Origin: Nitrospira sp.
GTDB taxonomy: Bacteria > Nitrospirota > Nitrospiria > Nitrospirales > Nitrospiraceae
Length of the DNA stretch: 64,000 nucleotides
NCBI GenBank assembly: GCA_005116835.1
Contig: SWDM01000011.1
Location: forward strand, 23,915 to 87,914
Direction: 5' to 3'
A program made the position numbers and the translations under genes. Within the stretch, counting starts at the first letter, position 1; each line of letters starts with the position of its first letter. The notes under the pieces were generated by a model. The model did no database searches, had not been told where the DNA came from, and saw only the letters and a program-made list of their open reading frames with translations. Of this stretch, positions 53,207-63,645 are shown piece by piece.

Positions 53207-53398
53207 TCAGGCGACTCTCCGCAGATGTGTCTTCCTGCGTGCCAACACTTGCCGCTCGGCTTGCAGCCAGTATTCGAGATCGCGACCATTCTGATAGCCG
53301 CCCTCGCAGTACAGTTGATAGGCGAGATCCCGGATCTCATCTTCCGTCGAATCACCTGTAACGGACGGTGTTGCGGTTGTTTTCTGTTGTTTTGACAT
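53207..53398 (-). CDS. DUF2934 family protein
   Basis: 63 residues. EIRDLAYQLYCEGGYQNGRDLEYWLQAE is the DUF2934 signature. The start follows AAAAAGGAGACACC. The function is unknown. Confidence 0.88.
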   Translation of the reverse strand: MSKQQKTTATPSVTGDSTEDEIRDLAYQLYCEGGYQNGRDLEYWLQAERQVLARRKTHLRRVA

Positions 53399-53982
53399 GG
53401 TGTCTCCTTTTTTATTTCACGAACGACAGTGACAGTTTCCTGCTGGCACTATAGCACCTGATATTAGCCTCAGCGAGAAAACACGGATATTGTGCCTTGT
53501 AATCAGCTCGCCCAGGCCTGGACTTCTTCGACGATATCGATATATTTTTGGTGGGAGTTGTCTCTATGGTTTTCACGATGAAGGTGCAAGGGCTTGGATG
53601 AGTCGGCCATCGGCAATGCTTTTCGATTGTTATTCGTATAACACGAGCAGGAGGATCTTCTTTCCCCACGCTCGTGTCCGATATTGCTGAGTTCTGTTAG
53701 TTCTGCCGTTATGTCTCGCCGCGCGCGGTGGCCTCCTTCTTTGTTCGATGAGAATACGTAGTGCAGTCTTCCAGTTCGGTTATGGTTCCCAATCCTCATT
53801 CATCCATACATCCTGTACAGAAATCGCCCAGCCCTCAGCCAAGAGGTTGGCGCCTTCCCCTATAAAACTGAGCCCACATCAGGTTTTTCAGAAACCTCCT
53901 GCGTTAGCGGTGGCATACCACTTGCTCAGTACTCTCCATGTTGTTGGCGCGACACCGTAACAACTTATCACGGGGTTGGATC
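53399..53982. other. 584-bp intergenic region upstream of the beta-helix lipoprotein
   Basis: Short open frames occur on both strands but none has a ribosome site or a recognisable fold. A CTCGCCGCGCGCGG string near 53716 recalls the CGCGCG cores of repeats elsewhere in the window. Confidence 0.5.
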
Positions 53983-55818
53983 ATGCACTCTCTCATGCCT
54001 CTTGTGATCTTGGCGTTGTTAATCTCGGGCCTGCTCTCCTGTGCGGACTCAGGAAGCAGTCCTGCCCCGTGGCCATCTTCGGCTTCGGTGGACACCACAG
54101 CTCCGACTGTCGCGGTGATCGCTCCAGCCAATGGGACTTCCATGTCGGGAACGGTGATCTTGACAGCCACTGCGTCGGATAACGTGGGCGTCGTCGGCGT
54201 GCAATTCAAGCGTAACGGGAATAATTACGGAACAGAAGATATCTCCAGCCCCTATTCGGTTGCCTGGGATTCCACCACCGTGGCTAACGGGGCTCATATG
54301 TTCACGGCCGTAGCACGCGATGCGGCAGGGAATAGCACGACATCAAGCGTCGTGAGCATCACAGTCAATAACCCGTCGGCAGGAACTACGATTACCGCTG
54401 CCTCCTGTTCTTCTGCAGACCTACAGGACGCTGTGAACCAAGCACAGGATGGGTACACCGTAATGATCCCCGCGGGAAGTTGTGTCTGGACATCTGGCGT
54501 TTCAATTAACGGAAAAGGCGTCCATTTACAAGGAGGAGGCTCGGGCCGTGTGATCGGACGCAGTCTGTCATCAGTGGCGATCGGTACGGGCGCCAAGACG
54601 TTCACGACACAAAACGGATTGGCTATCAGTGCCGGTCAGACATTACACATCGAACGCACGGGCGGGATCGTGTCAGGGGCTACGCCCACGGGAGGGCGCG
54701 GCTACATGATCGGCACGGTGACCAGCTATAGCGGCACAACGCTGATTATGGATATCACCAGCGCCAGCGGCAGTGGCTCCCATCCCCTATGGATCATCTC
54801 GACCAGCGCTGCCACAACTATTACCCACAGTGCCGGAGGCGCGGTGCTCTTGTCGCTTGCTGAAGACAGCAGTCACAACGTTGAGGTGTCGGGAATGCGA
54901 TTTGTAAATGGCACGGGAACGAACGATTTTGTGAACATGAATCGAACGGCCAATGGCACGCCGATACTGATACACGATATGTATTTCGAGACATCCCATG
55001 GCACTCAGGATGCGATCCAGTCGGATACCAATCAGGGGGTGATATGGAATTGTTCATTTGTCGCATTACCCTATTCACGGTCCCAGCTGGCCATCCATCA
55101 CGTCGTGTTGGGAGACACCGATTCCTGGACTCGCCCGTCGACGATGGGAAATGCCGACAGCACCGGAACCAGCAATCTGTATATTGAAGATTCTGATTTC
55201 CACGGATGGTTGAACGCGACCGACTTTGATAGCAACGCACGCTCGACGATACGGCACAGTCTGTTCAATAACGCAGGATTTGGAACCCATGGCGCGGATA
55301 CGTCGAGCTACGGTCAGCGGCACTTCGAGTTCTACGATAACGAGTTGTTCTTCGACGGCTTCTCCAACGGTCAGACACTGCCTGTTGCGCGAGGCTTTTA
55401 CCTGCGCGGCGGGACCGGCGTCATCGCGGATAACGTCATCAACATGCCAGGAGGAAGCGACTATCCCAACAAGCTGGGTGTGGATATGACGGTGATGAAC
55501 CTACAACGCAATGGCGGGCCGAATCCCTGTTGGGGCGCAAACGTTGCGGGTATCCAGTACCCGGCTCCGCGACAGATCGGCATGGGCAGAGTGACCGGGG
55601 TAGCCGGAAACGATTCGGTCACGTACACCGGCGACAGCGAGCCGCTCTATATTTGGAACAACTCTGGAAATTTCACGATCGGTACGTCCGACTTTGTGGG
55701 CAGTGCTTGCACCAATCCCGATTCAACGCCGTCGTATGTCGTGGCTGGCCGAGACTACATCGAGAATACGCCAAAGCCTGGTTACGTGAAATATCCCTAT
55801 CCGCATCCGTTGCGCTGA
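53983..55818 (+). CDS. Surface lipoprotein: Ig-like domain plus right-handed beta-helix
   Basis: 611 residues from ATG 53983; a longer frame from 53938 has no clear advantage. The signal ends GLLSC (lipobox, Cys ~20). An Ig-like (Big_9/CARDB-type) domain (TAPTVAVIAPANGTSMSG, AVARDAAGNS) is followed by a pectate-lyase-like beta-helix of ~400 residues with many Asn- and Ser-rich turns (AVNQAQDGYTVMIPAGSC). No catalytic residues were identified; adhesin or polysaccharide-binding roles are possible. Confidence 0.8.
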   Translation: MHSLMPLVILALLISGLLSCADSGSSPAPWPSSASVDTTAPTVAVIAPANGTSMSGTVILTATASDNVGVVGVQFKRNGNNYGTEDISSPYSVAWDSTTVANGAHMFTAVARDAAGNSTTSSVVSITVNNPSAGTTITAASCSSADLQDAVNQAQDGYTVMIPAGSCVWTSGVSINGKGVHLQGGGSGRVIGRSLSSVAIGTGAKTFTTQNGLAISAGQTLHIERTGGIVSGATPTGGRGYMIGTVTSYSGTTLIMDITSASGSGSHPLWIISTSAATTITHSAGGAVLLSLAEDSSHNVEVSGMRFVNGTGTNDFVNMNRTANGTPILIHDMYFETSHGTQDAIQSDTNQGVIWNCSFVALPYSRSQLAIHHVVLGDTDSWTRPSTMGNADSTGTSNLYIEDSDFHGWLNATDFDSNARSTIRHSLFNNAGFGTHGADTSSYGQRHFEFYDNELFFDGFSNGQTLPVARGFYLRGGTGVIADNVINMPGGSDYPNKLGVDMTVMNLQRNGGPNPCWGANVAGIQYPAPRQIGMGRVTGVAGNDSVTYTGDSEPLYIWNNSGNFTIGTSDFVGSACTNPDSTPSYVVAGRDYIENTPKPGYVKYPYPHPLR

Positions 55819-55874
55819 GTAGGTTCCCCTTTCTCCAGTCGCCTTGCTGCATGCGGCTATCTTGAGAAGCGGTT

Positions 55875-56213
55875 TTATCGGTACGCTGTCACCGATGAAG
55901 TTGTCGTTTCGAGCCGCTGGAGGGTGTAGTCCAATCGTTCACGGTGGGGAGAGGCGAGGGACTGAAACTGAATCCCGATTCCGTGTGCCCCAGACCAACG
56001 GATAACAGCGCCTTGAATGAGGATTGGAGTCTTGTGCTCTGGAATATACAGCAGGAGGTCCACCTTCATTCCCGCGAAGGCTTGGAAGGGGCTTTTTAGC
56101 CGGCATCCTCTACGCGAGAGATCCAGCGCCTTGTCAATCTGATGGAGGTGACCCTGATGGACGAGGGTGCCGGAGAAAGTCGCTTGGAATCGGGGAAACT
56201 GTCGCACCACCAT
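55875..56213 (-). CDS. PilZ domain protein
   Basis: 112 residues. RFQATFSG, ALDLSRRGCRL and VIRWSGAHGIGIQF form a PilZ barrel. The second part of the c-di-GMP site (D/NxSxxG) is present as DLSRRG; the first (RxxxR) is less clear. Cytoplasmic c-di-GMP-type signalling is likely. Confidence 0.85.
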   Translation of the reverse strand: MVVRQFPRFQATFSGTLVHQGHLHQIDKALDLSRRGCRLKSPFQAFAGMKVDLLLYIPEHKTPILIQGAVIRWSGAHGIGIQFQSLASPHRERLDYTLQRLETTTSSVTAYR

Positions 56214-56474
56214 AACGTTGCTCGTTTCTGCACTGTTGCGCGAGATGGTTAGCTGAATTCTGAATCGAAGACTATGCAGATGTAATGCCAGCTATAGGCG
56301 GCGGCAATTTTCCGTTTCCCTGGTGATATCGCGTACTTGAAATTCAATGAGTGAGATGCCTTGTCCCTTCATGGGCAGAGGCGAAGGCTATGGGAGACGA
56401 CATTGCAGGAGCAGGCAGGGAGTGGGGTAGAGTTGCCGGCCGAAGATCAGAGAGGTGGGGACTCAGCGACCCGG

Positions 56475-57680
56475 TTATTTGGCGATTGTGATACTGGGGA
56501 CTCCGACGCGAGGTATCTCGCTGACGGTCATTTGGAACAAGAGGTACAGCATTTGGAAGGCCTCGCGGTTCCAACGCGCCAGCGGCCCGGTTGTGTTCAC
56601 GGCGTAATGTTTTCCGTGAGACTGGATCGAAAGATCGGCTCCCGACGGCGCGCTATCCGACAATACGATCTCCATGGTGTGGACAGGGTTTTCGCGGACC
56701 TCTGGGGTCCGCGGATCCTTGTCGACGTGGTATTCGGGATCTTCTCCAAGCGATCGGCCCAGGAAATTGAGTATGGTGTTGAAGCTCCGCAAGCGGAACT
56801 CGCCCTTGATGGGATATTCCCCTCCGACGTGCCCTGTCCTGATATCGAATGCCACATCGTTGAGGTGCCCCTCTTCCGTTTCATCGATTAACCGAGCCCG
56901 TTCGTCAGGTGAGAGTGTGGCGGGATCATAGTTGGTGATGAGTGTTCGCCCCAACACTTGTTTGCGAAGGGTATAGGTATTGTCTTTTTGGTTGTAAGCG
57001 ACGAGATATTCTTTCTGTAACGCTTGAAAGCCTTCGGCCGTGACCGAGTTGGCGGGAATGGTCCAGGTCCGATTGTAGACAAGCGGCTCGGCATGGAGCT
57101 GGTTCTGGTCCTGAATGGCCGAAAGGTGCGTGACTACGTGGCGGAACATCTCATAGCCTTTCCGATCCGCAGGCGTATTGCGATAGGCGACCTCCTGGCC
57201 GTTTTCCGTGACACGCAGTTCTTGCGTCATCAGCCTGAGCAACAAATCGATGTCGTATCGCTGGCGGAGAAGGAGGAGAAACTTGGTTTCCTGAAAGGGG
57301 GTCAAGAGCCGCTTGGTGAATTCTTCCCCTTCGATCGGGACAATACTGATGGTGGGGTTCTCCGCCACGCTGCCGCCGAAGATCGGCATGAGGCCCCTGC
57401 TGGCCTCTCCCGTCAGTGCCGGCGTGGCCCCGGCGCTGACACGGAAGTCGAACGTTGCGGCAATATTCGAGACGCCGGTGAAGTGAATCGGCTGGTGTCG
57501 ATGGGCGCGGGCGATGTTGATGAGCAGTTGTTTGGAGATGGCATCCGTGATCGCCTCATCATAGGTCGTCACGGCGCGATTCAGCGTGATGGGTGAGAGG
57601 CAACCGGTCAGAGCCAGGGTGAAGAAGATTCCGGCCAGGGTCAGTCGCGCGGGAGATATTGTACGCTGTCTCATCGTCAC
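56475..57680 (-). CDS. Conserved lipoprotein of unknown function
   Basis: 401 residues. Signal peptide ending LALTGC (lipobox) is followed by LLINIARAHRHQPIHFTGVSNIAATFDF, a block found in a family of uncharacterised bacterial lipoproteins. It lies downstream of, and co-directional with, the heme peroxidase. Function unknown. Confidence 0.8.
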   Translation of the reverse strand: MTMRQRTISPARLTLAGIFFTLALTGCLSPITLNRAVTTYDEAITDAISKQLLINIARAHRHQPIHFTGVSNIAATFDFRVSAGATPALTGEASRGLMPIFGGSVAENPTISIVPIEGEEFTKRLLTPFQETKFLLLLRQRYDIDLLLRLMTQELRVTENGQEVAYRNTPADRKGYEMFRHVVTHLSAIQDQNQLHAEPLVYNRTWTIPANSVTAEGFQALQKEYLVAYNQKDNTYTLRKQVLGRTLITNYDPATLSPDERARLIDETEEGHLNDVAFDIRTGHVGGEYPIKGEFRLRSFNTILNFLGRSLGEDPEYHVDKDPRTPEVRENPVHTMEIVLSDSAPSGADLSIQSHGKHYAVNTTGPLARWNREAFQMLYLLFQMTVSEIPRVGVPSITIAK

Positions 57681-57782
57681 ATGAACAACCTTCGAGATTG
57701 CCCGACCATCTTTCGGCAGATTTGTAGCACACCTGTGGCAAGTTGCCTAGCTGGGTACACATGTTTCGTGGTGGAAACACAA

Positions 57783-57821
57783 AAGGGGTCGAGAGGCCAC
57801 AATGATGCCTCTCAACCCCTT
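57783..57821 (-). terminator. Strong rho-independent terminator of the heme peroxidase gene
   Basis: A 15-bp stem (AAGGGGTTGAGAGGC against GCCTCTCGACCCCTT on the minus strand) with one mismatch and a 9-base loop, followed in the minus sense by TTTTG. It is placed just after the stop at 57834. Confidence 0.85.
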
Positions 57822-57833
57822 CGCTCGCTGCAG

Positions 57834-59447
57834 TTAGTTCAGCGGTGGAACCACTCCGGCAAATGTCAACAGATCGGTGATACGAAACTCTCCGGGCGCC
57901 GCAGACGGCAGCACCGGTGTCCAGTTTGGCCGAGCGGCTAGGTAAGAAGTCTCATCGGCCTTCAGCAGGCCGATAAACACCTCACCCACGATGCAGCCTC
58001 CCACCGGTCCTAAGCGGAGACCATTCTCCATGATCTCCGCTTCTTTCAAAATATAAAACCAGAGCGGCGTGCTCTTCTCCATGTCAAAAGGCGTGAGCGC
58101 GTCCAGCTGTGTGGGGCTCAAGACTGGAACACCCATTCTCCGTGCAATCGCTTGGCCGGACGGTATCCCGAAGTTGACGTGACGCATCAAATTGCGTGAG
58201 GCCAACGACTGTACTCCGTCGGCAGGCAAACCGGGAGCAGGCCCACGCGACCCTGGAAGTAGCATCACTACGCTTGAGAGTTTGCCATCGATCTTCTTGT
58301 TGGGCCTGGAATTGCCATCGCCAAAGTTGAAGAACGTTTGCCAGTCGACAAACCGACGCGGTGCGCGTTTCCCGCCACGCAGATCGATTGGATCCGGGTC
58401 GTTGGGATCTTGGGCATCGTCGAAGAGAAAGGCGAAGAAGGGCGCTGCCGGCGTGACGCTGGGGCCAAAGTTGAGGCGGTAGCTCGGACGAATTTGTGAA
58501 TGGCCGAAGCGGTAGGCCGCCACCGAAAATTCGATAGGGATCGACGGATCCTTCTTTCTGTCCACATCATAGAAGCGAAGCCCCTTTCTGAGGATGTCAT
58601 CGACGCGCTCTTGTCCTATTGTCAGCGGCAGGAATTCATGCAGGATAATCCACTGATAATGCCACCGGACCTGGCGTTGGGCCAGCTTGAAGATCCGCTC
58701 AGCCGATTGATCGGCAAGAGAGGGATCCTTGCGCAGATGGTCGATCACCGCGTTATGAAAGCGCAGCATCGCCAAGTGGAACTGGGCGAGGATTATATGT
58801 TCGTCGTTCCGGCTATCTCCAAGGATGGCGTTATTATTGGGATCACGCGGCAGGTCGAAACGGATCGCGCCCTTGCGAGAAACCTGCTCTGAGCCAGGAA
58901 TCGGCTCCACGCGGAACTTGATGTCGCCGGAAGTCACGTCATACAACTCCGGGGATCCTGTCGGCCCATCGCCGTAGACACTGTCCAGATCGAATGCCGC
59001 GGTGCGAAAGTTCGTTGTTTTTTTGGGATTGCTCCGCTCGAGCAACGGGGATCTTGGGTCGAGCGTGATATCGTGGTCCAGAAACTGGCCGAAGAAGGTG
59101 ACGCCGGCTGTCATGTTGAGATTGTCTGGATTGTTCGGACTGAACTGCGCGGGATTTAAGATTGACTGAACTGGATCGCTGAGGATATCCAACGCGTCGA
59201 TGAGTCCACCTTTTTCACCCAGCTTTTTAGCCTGATCACGTGCGGCATCGGTAGGCGGGGCAAAGGGCGGCAACTCAGGAAACATGCGGGTAAACGAGTT
59301 GTCTGGAGTGTGTGGCCGGTCTCGCATACCGGGAAGGGTTAAATTGTTTTTCCCATCTGCATGAGCCGTAGTGATGCCGAGTAGCGTGGTCGAACACAGT
59401 ACTCCTGCCAGACCTACGGACAAAAACATTCTTTGACTATTAGACAT
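57834..59447 (-). CDS. Secreted animal-type heme peroxidase (peroxidasin/lactoperoxidase superfamily)
   Basis: 537 residues with a signal peptide (cut after AHA, about residue 30). The distal haem region is FFGQFLDHDITLD, followed by GDSRNDEHIILAQFHLAMLRFHN and VRWHYQWIILHEFLP containing the proximal His candidate. Haem peroxidases of this class oxidise halides or organic compounds with H2O2. A strong terminator follows. Periplasmic location is likely. Confidence 0.9.
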   Translation of the reverse strand: MSNSQRMFLSVGLAGVLCSTTLLGITTAHADGKNNLTLPGMRDRPHTPDNSFTRMFPELPPFAPPTDAARDQAKKLGEKGGLIDALDILSDPVQSILNPAQFSPNNPDNLNMTAGVTFFGQFLDHDITLDPRSPLLERSNPKKTTNFRTAAFDLDSVYGDGPTGSPELYDVTSGDIKFRVEPIPGSEQVSRKGAIRFDLPRDPNNNAILGDSRNDEHIILAQFHLAMLRFHNAVIDHLRKDPSLADQSAERIFKLAQRQVRWHYQWIILHEFLPLTIGQERVDDILRKGLRFYDVDRKKDPSIPIEFSVAAYRFGHSQIRPSYRLNFGPSVTPAAPFFAFLFDDAQDPNDPDPIDLRGGKRAPRRFVDWQTFFNFGDGNSRPNKKIDGKLSSVVMLLPGSRGPAPGLPADGVQSLASRNLMRHVNFGIPSGQAIARRMGVPVLSPTQLDALTPFDMEKSTPLWFYILKEAEIMENGLRLGPVGGCIVGEVFIGLLKADETSYLAARPNWTPVLPSAAPGEFRITDLLTFAGVVPPLN

Positions 59448-59897
59448 GGTGCCCCCCTCTGAGGTTTCGGATCCTGCGACCAGCTACTTCCAGGGATGAA
59501 CGAGATGATGCTTAGCCTGAGCAAGAACCGAACCATGGTGAGGGCAAGACAGACTGGTTATTTCAAGCTGAATCGGAAGACTTAACTTCTATGAAGTGAA
59601 CTCTATGCGGGAGACGATATGTATAACTGTATGAAGAAGAGTGCATGCGGCTCTTCACGCCAGTGTGACCGCAACCATATTTGTTGACTGTGTATTTTGG
59701 CAGGTTAGGAATGGGAAACCTTCAGAGTCCGGCGGCATCTCAATGGGTTATTTGGTATTAGCGGCAATCTCACCAAACAGGCAGGGCCTGCATAGTATCG
59801 AAATAGGCGACTCTCATTGCTTTACAGTAGTGGGCTCTAGATAATGCGCAAAAGATTCTGATTCCAACTTCATTCTTCGTCCGATAAAAGGTATCGA
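59448..59897. other. 450-bp intergenic region between peroxidase and permease
   Basis: No supportable gene; a short 67-codon frame near 59641 has no ribosome site or family features. It should hold two divergent promoters. Confidence 0.5.
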
Positions 59898-61238
59898 ATG
59901 TCTTCTCTTTCTTTGGCCCTGCTCATCTTCGGTGTGTGCTATCTGGTCATCCTCACCGAACGGATACACAAGACGATTGTAGCGCTGTGCGGGGCGGCGG
60001 TCATGATCGGGCTCGGCGTGGTTTCGCAAGAGGAGGCCTTCTATTCCCATGAGTTCGGTGTCGACTACAACGTCGTGTTTCTCCTGATCGGGATGATGGT
60101 GATCATCAACATTGTCCGAGAGACCGGTCTCTTCGAGGTCTTAGCCATCTGGGCGGCGCAACGGGCCGACGCGAAGCCGTTTCGCCTGTTGGTGTTGCTG
60201 GCCCTGTTGACGGCAGGGCTCTCGGCCATGCTCGATAACGTCACCACGGTGCTCCTCATGGCGCCGGTTACACTGGCCATTACCAAGCGGTTGGAACTCA
60301 ATCCCATTGTATTTCTGGTGACTGAGGCGCTCGCGTCCAATATTGGCGGGACTGCGACGCTGGTCGGCGACCCTCCCAATATCATGATTGCCAGTAAGGC
60401 TGAATTGAGCTATCTCGATTTTCTCATGGTCTTGGGTCCCATTGCGGCGGTGATCATGGCCTTGTTCCTTGCTGTGCTGTGGCTGATCTTTGGGCGAACA
60501 ATGACGGTGGCGCCGCACCTCCGAACGGCGGTGTTGGCATTGAGTTCACGGGAAGCCGTATTAGATCGACCGTTTTTGCATCGATGTCTCTGGCTGCTCG
60601 GGATCGTCAACGTAGGGTTCTGCCTGCACTCGCTCATTCATCTTGAGCCTGCCACGATCGCTCTCCTTGGCGCGAGCCTGTTCATGCTGCTCGGTCATGC
60701 GAGACGGAAGCCGAAAGATATCGAGGAGCTGTCGTATCTCACCGATGTCGAGTGGAAAACCATCTTCTTTTTTATCGGGTTGTTTATCCTGGTCGGTGGA
60801 TTAGTCAAGGTCGGAGTGATTCGATACTTGGCAGATCAGTTGGTGACGGTGACACAGGGGAATCTTACGGGCTCCACGATGGCGGTACTCTGGGGATCGG
60901 CAATTCTCTCAGCCGCGGTGGATAACATTCCCTATGTTGCGGCGATGAATCCATTGATTGTGGATCTCGCCCGGTCGCTGCACCCCGAGATTTCCGATTA
61001 TGCCACCTTGGTGCATCAGCCGGACATCATGCCGCTGTGGTGGGCGCTGGCCCTTGGAGCTTGTCTGGGGGGGAATGGCACGATCATCGGTGCGAGCGCC
61101 AACGTTGTGATTGTGGATATTGCTCGCAAGGCCGGCTATCCCATCTCCTTCTGGCAATTTTTCAAGTTTGGATTCCCCGTGATGTTGGGGTCGGTGCTGA
61201 TGAGCGCGGTGTACCTCTGGGTGCTCTTTCTCCGTTGA
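59898..61238 (+). CDS. ArsB/NhaD-type ion permease (IT superfamily)
   Basis: 446 residues with about eleven transmembrane helices. MLDNVTTVLLMAPVTLAI and NIGGTATLVGDPPNIMI in the first half and AAVDNIPYVAAMNPLI, GGNGTIIGASANVVI in the second are the family repeats of the SLC13/ArsB/NhaD group. It may carry an anion (for example arsenite or dicarboxylate) or act as a Na+/H+ antiporter; the substrate cannot be decided. An ars operon is elsewhere in this window but not adjacent. Confidence 0.85.
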   Translation: MSSLSLALLIFGVCYLVILTERIHKTIVALCGAAVMIGLGVVSQEEAFYSHEFGVDYNVVFLLIGMMVIINIVRETGLFEVLAIWAAQRADAKPFRLLVLLALLTAGLSAMLDNVTTVLLMAPVTLAITKRLELNPIVFLVTEALASNIGGTATLVGDPPNIMIASKAELSYLDFLMVLGPIAAVIMALFLAVLWLIFGRTMTVAPHLRTAVLALSSREAVLDRPFLHRCLWLLGIVNVGFCLHSLIHLEPATIALLGASLFMLLGHARRKPKDIEELSYLTDVEWKTIFFFIGLFILVGGLVKVGVIRYLADQLVTVTQGNLTGSTMAVLWGSAILSAAVDNIPYVAAMNPLIVDLARSLHPEISDYATLVHQPDIMPLWWALALGACLGGNGTIIGASANVVIVDIARKAGYPISFWQFFKFGFPVMLGSVLMSAVYLWVLFLR

Positions 61239-61388
61239 TCCAGGAGATTGTCCGGCATTGACCGTTCTACTGAGGGGATTGCTCTGCGGCCTCGGATCTG
61301 GCCGCACCACCTGCCGGCTACTTGCCCTTGTTCATTCACAGGGGTATGATTTGCCGTCCCCGCTCACTTACATCAATGAGGAGGCGCT

Positions 61389-62156
61389 ATGGCGGTCCGT
61401 TCCACTCCTTCAAAACCACGGGTTTCTCTCGACCGGAACATCGAACGGATGCGGAAACAGCTCGCTGATTTCGCCCCGTTTTTGGGCAAGGGCAAGCAGA
61501 CACTCAGCTTGGAGGAGTTTGATCTGGAAACTGAACGGCTGATCGAAGAACTTCTCGGGCAGACCTCTGACCTGCTGCATGCCTATGAGTATGCTGAGTT
61601 AGGTGAGGCGGCAGGATTGGTCAACATGACAGATGAGGCGCCGGAAGGCACCGGCATGGATAGTGAGCGCCAAAGCCTCTTGCAACGCGGCCGTGTGCTG
61701 GAAAGCTGCGTGTCGGAGTTGGAGGCGCGCCGGTCCGCTGGAACGAAGAAAGGCAAGGTCGGGCGTACGCTCAAAGGTCCGCAGATCGCCGAGCACATGT
61801 CCACCGAGGTTCGGGATGTGTCGCAGGATGCCAGCCTACGGCAGGCCGCGCAGCTGATGCAGCAATGGAAGCTGGGGTCGCTACTCGTTACAAGCAGCCA
61901 ATCGTATGTCGGTATCATCACTGATTCAGTCCTGACTCGCGAGGTAGTGGCAAAGGGGTTGGATCCCAATACGACAGCGGTCAAATCCTGCATGCGGACT
62001 CCGATAGCGACGATTGAAGGTGATCGGCCAATTATCGATGCTGTGCGCATGATGAAGGAACGGGGAACCAGGCATCTGGCAGCGACGCAAGATGGACAGA
62101 TTATCGGTGTGATCTCCGTCTCCAATATTCTGAGGTATTACTCGGGTATCGCCTAA
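61389..62156 (+). CDS. CBS-pair protein with N-terminal helical domain
   Basis: 255 residues. Residues ~1-125 are helical and charged; ~135-255 form two CBS motifs (IAEHMSTEVRDVSQDASLRQAAQLM and KSCMRTPIATIEGDRPIIDAVRMM). CBS pairs bind adenine nucleotides as energy sensors. The start follows a GAGGAGGC ribosome site. The target is unknown. Confidence 0.85.
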   Translation: MAVRSTPSKPRVSLDRNIERMRKQLADFAPFLGKGKQTLSLEEFDLETERLIEELLGQTSDLLHAYEYAELGEAAGLVNMTDEAPEGTGMDSERQSLLQRGRVLESCVSELEARRSAGTKKGKVGRTLKGPQIAEHMSTEVRDVSQDASLRQAAQLMQQWKLGSLLVTSSQSYVGIITDSVLTREVVAKGLDPNTTAVKSCMRTPIATIEGDRPIIDAVRMMKERGTRHLAATQDGQIIGVISVSNILRYYSGIA

Positions 62157-62375
62157 CACTAAGTTACGCGCTGTTCCTGGATGGTGTGTGAGACTAGCAA
62201 CTGTGTGGGATAGTCTCGTGTTGCGAAGACGAAACATCCGCCCGTCACCCTTTTCTCGTGAATCTCGCGCGTATAACGAGACATATTTCTCGTTCATGCC
62301 AACGGCTTTGAGTCATTTGCCATCTATTCTTGTTTCCAGCCATTTGCTCCTATTCATCAGCAGGGGAGGTGAGAG

Positions 62376-62735
62376 ATGGGGCCAACCAAGGCGATTATCA
62401 AAGAGAATGGGCTCTATGAAGTGGTAGGGGTAAAGCTAATTAAGGAGGGGTTTGCCAGCCGGCAGGAGATCGATGACTACGTGAAGCATCATTATTTAGC
62501 ATTGCCGGTGCGCGACAACGCTGGGAATCTGTGGTTGCTCGATGGGAAACCGGTGTATTGTTTCCGTGGCACGCAATACGAAACAGTAGACGATCAGAGG
62601 GTCCATCTCTCTCGCTGTTCGGATTGTGGGGGCATGGGAATTCGATCAGATGAATTTACCGTCGAATCGGATTGCATTCGGTGCACGGTCTGCGGGCATG
62701 AGTTCGATGCGCGACTGGAAATGATGGAAACATAA
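62376..62735 (+). CDS. Zinc-ribbon-containing hypothetical protein
   Basis: 119 residues, ATG after GGGGAGGTGAGAG. The C-terminus has CSDCGG and CIRCTVCGHEFD, a four-cysteine zinc ribbon. The N-terminal half KLIKEGFASRQEIDDYVKHHYLALPV is not recognised. Confidence 0.7.
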   Translation: MGPTKAIIKENGLYEVVGVKLIKEGFASRQEIDDYVKHHYLALPVRDNAGNLWLLDGKPVYCFRGTQYETVDDQRVHLSRCSDCGGMGIRSDEFTVESDCIRCTVCGHEFDARLEMMET

Positions 62736-62738
62736 AGA

Positions 62739-62834
62739 GGGGGCAGCCTGTTAGGTCTTCCATGCTCACAGAACCCCCACGATGAAGCTGTGGTCGGTCG
62801 ATGTGTGCAGTGAAGGACCGTCTGGCTGTTCCCC
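62739..62834. repeat. Structured repeat related in layout to family C
   Basis: Outer arms GGGGCAGCC and GGCTGTTCCCC, with inner arms GTCTTCCATGCTCACA and TGTGTGCAGTGAAGGAC that mirror the family-C design. Sequence divergence is high, so relatedness is suggested rather than proven. Confidence 0.4.
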
Positions 62835-63039
62835 TTACGGCGAGGTTAGGACAATGGAAGGCTCTCGCCTGAGTAATATAGATAAGGTATCGATCTGTGT
62901 GCCAGTGGATGGGTGAAAGGTTGCAACCGCAACCTATGTGTTCCGGGGTTGACTCTTTTCTGGACTGGAATTAAATTATTCCCGCTTCCTTCTCTTTATT
63001 GCTGTAAGTCGCTTCCGATCTGCATGACAGGTGTTGTGT

Positions 63040-63645
63040 ATGATTGCAAGGCCTGCCCCCAAGCTTCAGACTCAAGACTCTATTGCAATCGTCGTGTCAC
63101 TCGATGCGGCACATTCAATGATCGCGTTGCCTGTCGAAATGCCGGAGGCCCATATCAGAGAAGACGAGAGTGTCACTGGGCTGGATGATGCTCCAGGAGG
63201 GGCGGGTGTCTATGAAGAATGGGGCTATGCTGAACGTGCGTGGTATCTGGAGAAGCGTCAAGGCTTTGTAGGGGTGCTCCGTGCGCTTTTTTTACCGACG
63301 GAGGGTGTCGTCGAAGTAGGAATTCATCAATCGATCTGGGCTGAGCGGGCTCAGAAGCCTCCGGTTGAAGCCTTCAAGTTTGAGATCAGTAAAGCTGGGT
63401 ATCGGAGACTGCGGTCCTATCTCCGAGCGACCATTGCATCAGAAGAGCCGGTAGGCATTGTCGGTAACAGTCGGTTTTGTGTCGCCAGGTCGTCCTATCA
63501 TCTATTCCACCATTGCCATCATTATACGGCGAAGGGCTTGCGTGAGGCAGGGTTGCCTATTCCGATGATGGGAGCCTTGACCCGCGATGGTTTTGCCAGG
63601 CAGCTACGACGCATCATGCCGCTCTCCGAGCCGCATAATTCATGA
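63040..63645 (+). CDS. DUF2459-like protein
   Basis: 201 residues from ATG 63040 (AGGTG upstream). YEEWGYAERAWYLEKRQGF, a central LRALFLPTEGVV and SRFCVARSSYHLFHHCHHYTAKGLREAGLP follow the DUF2459 layout, with its Cys/His-rich segment. The function is unknown. The final codons and TGA lie in a fragment of the 194-bp element. Confidence 0.6.
   Translation: MIARPAPKLQTQDSIAIVVSLDAAHSMIALPVEMPEAHIREDESVTGLDDAPGGAGVYEEWGYAERAWYLEKRQGFVGVLRALFLPTEGVVEVGIHQSIWAERAQKPPVEAFKFEISKAGYRRLRSYLRATIASEEPVGIVGNSRFCVARSSYHLFHHCHHYTAKGLREAGLPIPMMGALTRDGFARQLRRIMPLSEPHNS

Noticed and set aside
53412..53669. Minus-strand 85-codon frame
   Set aside because: No ribosome site or family features; in a gene-free region.
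59641..59844. 67-codon frame upstream of the permease
   Set aside because: No ribosome site or recognisable fold.
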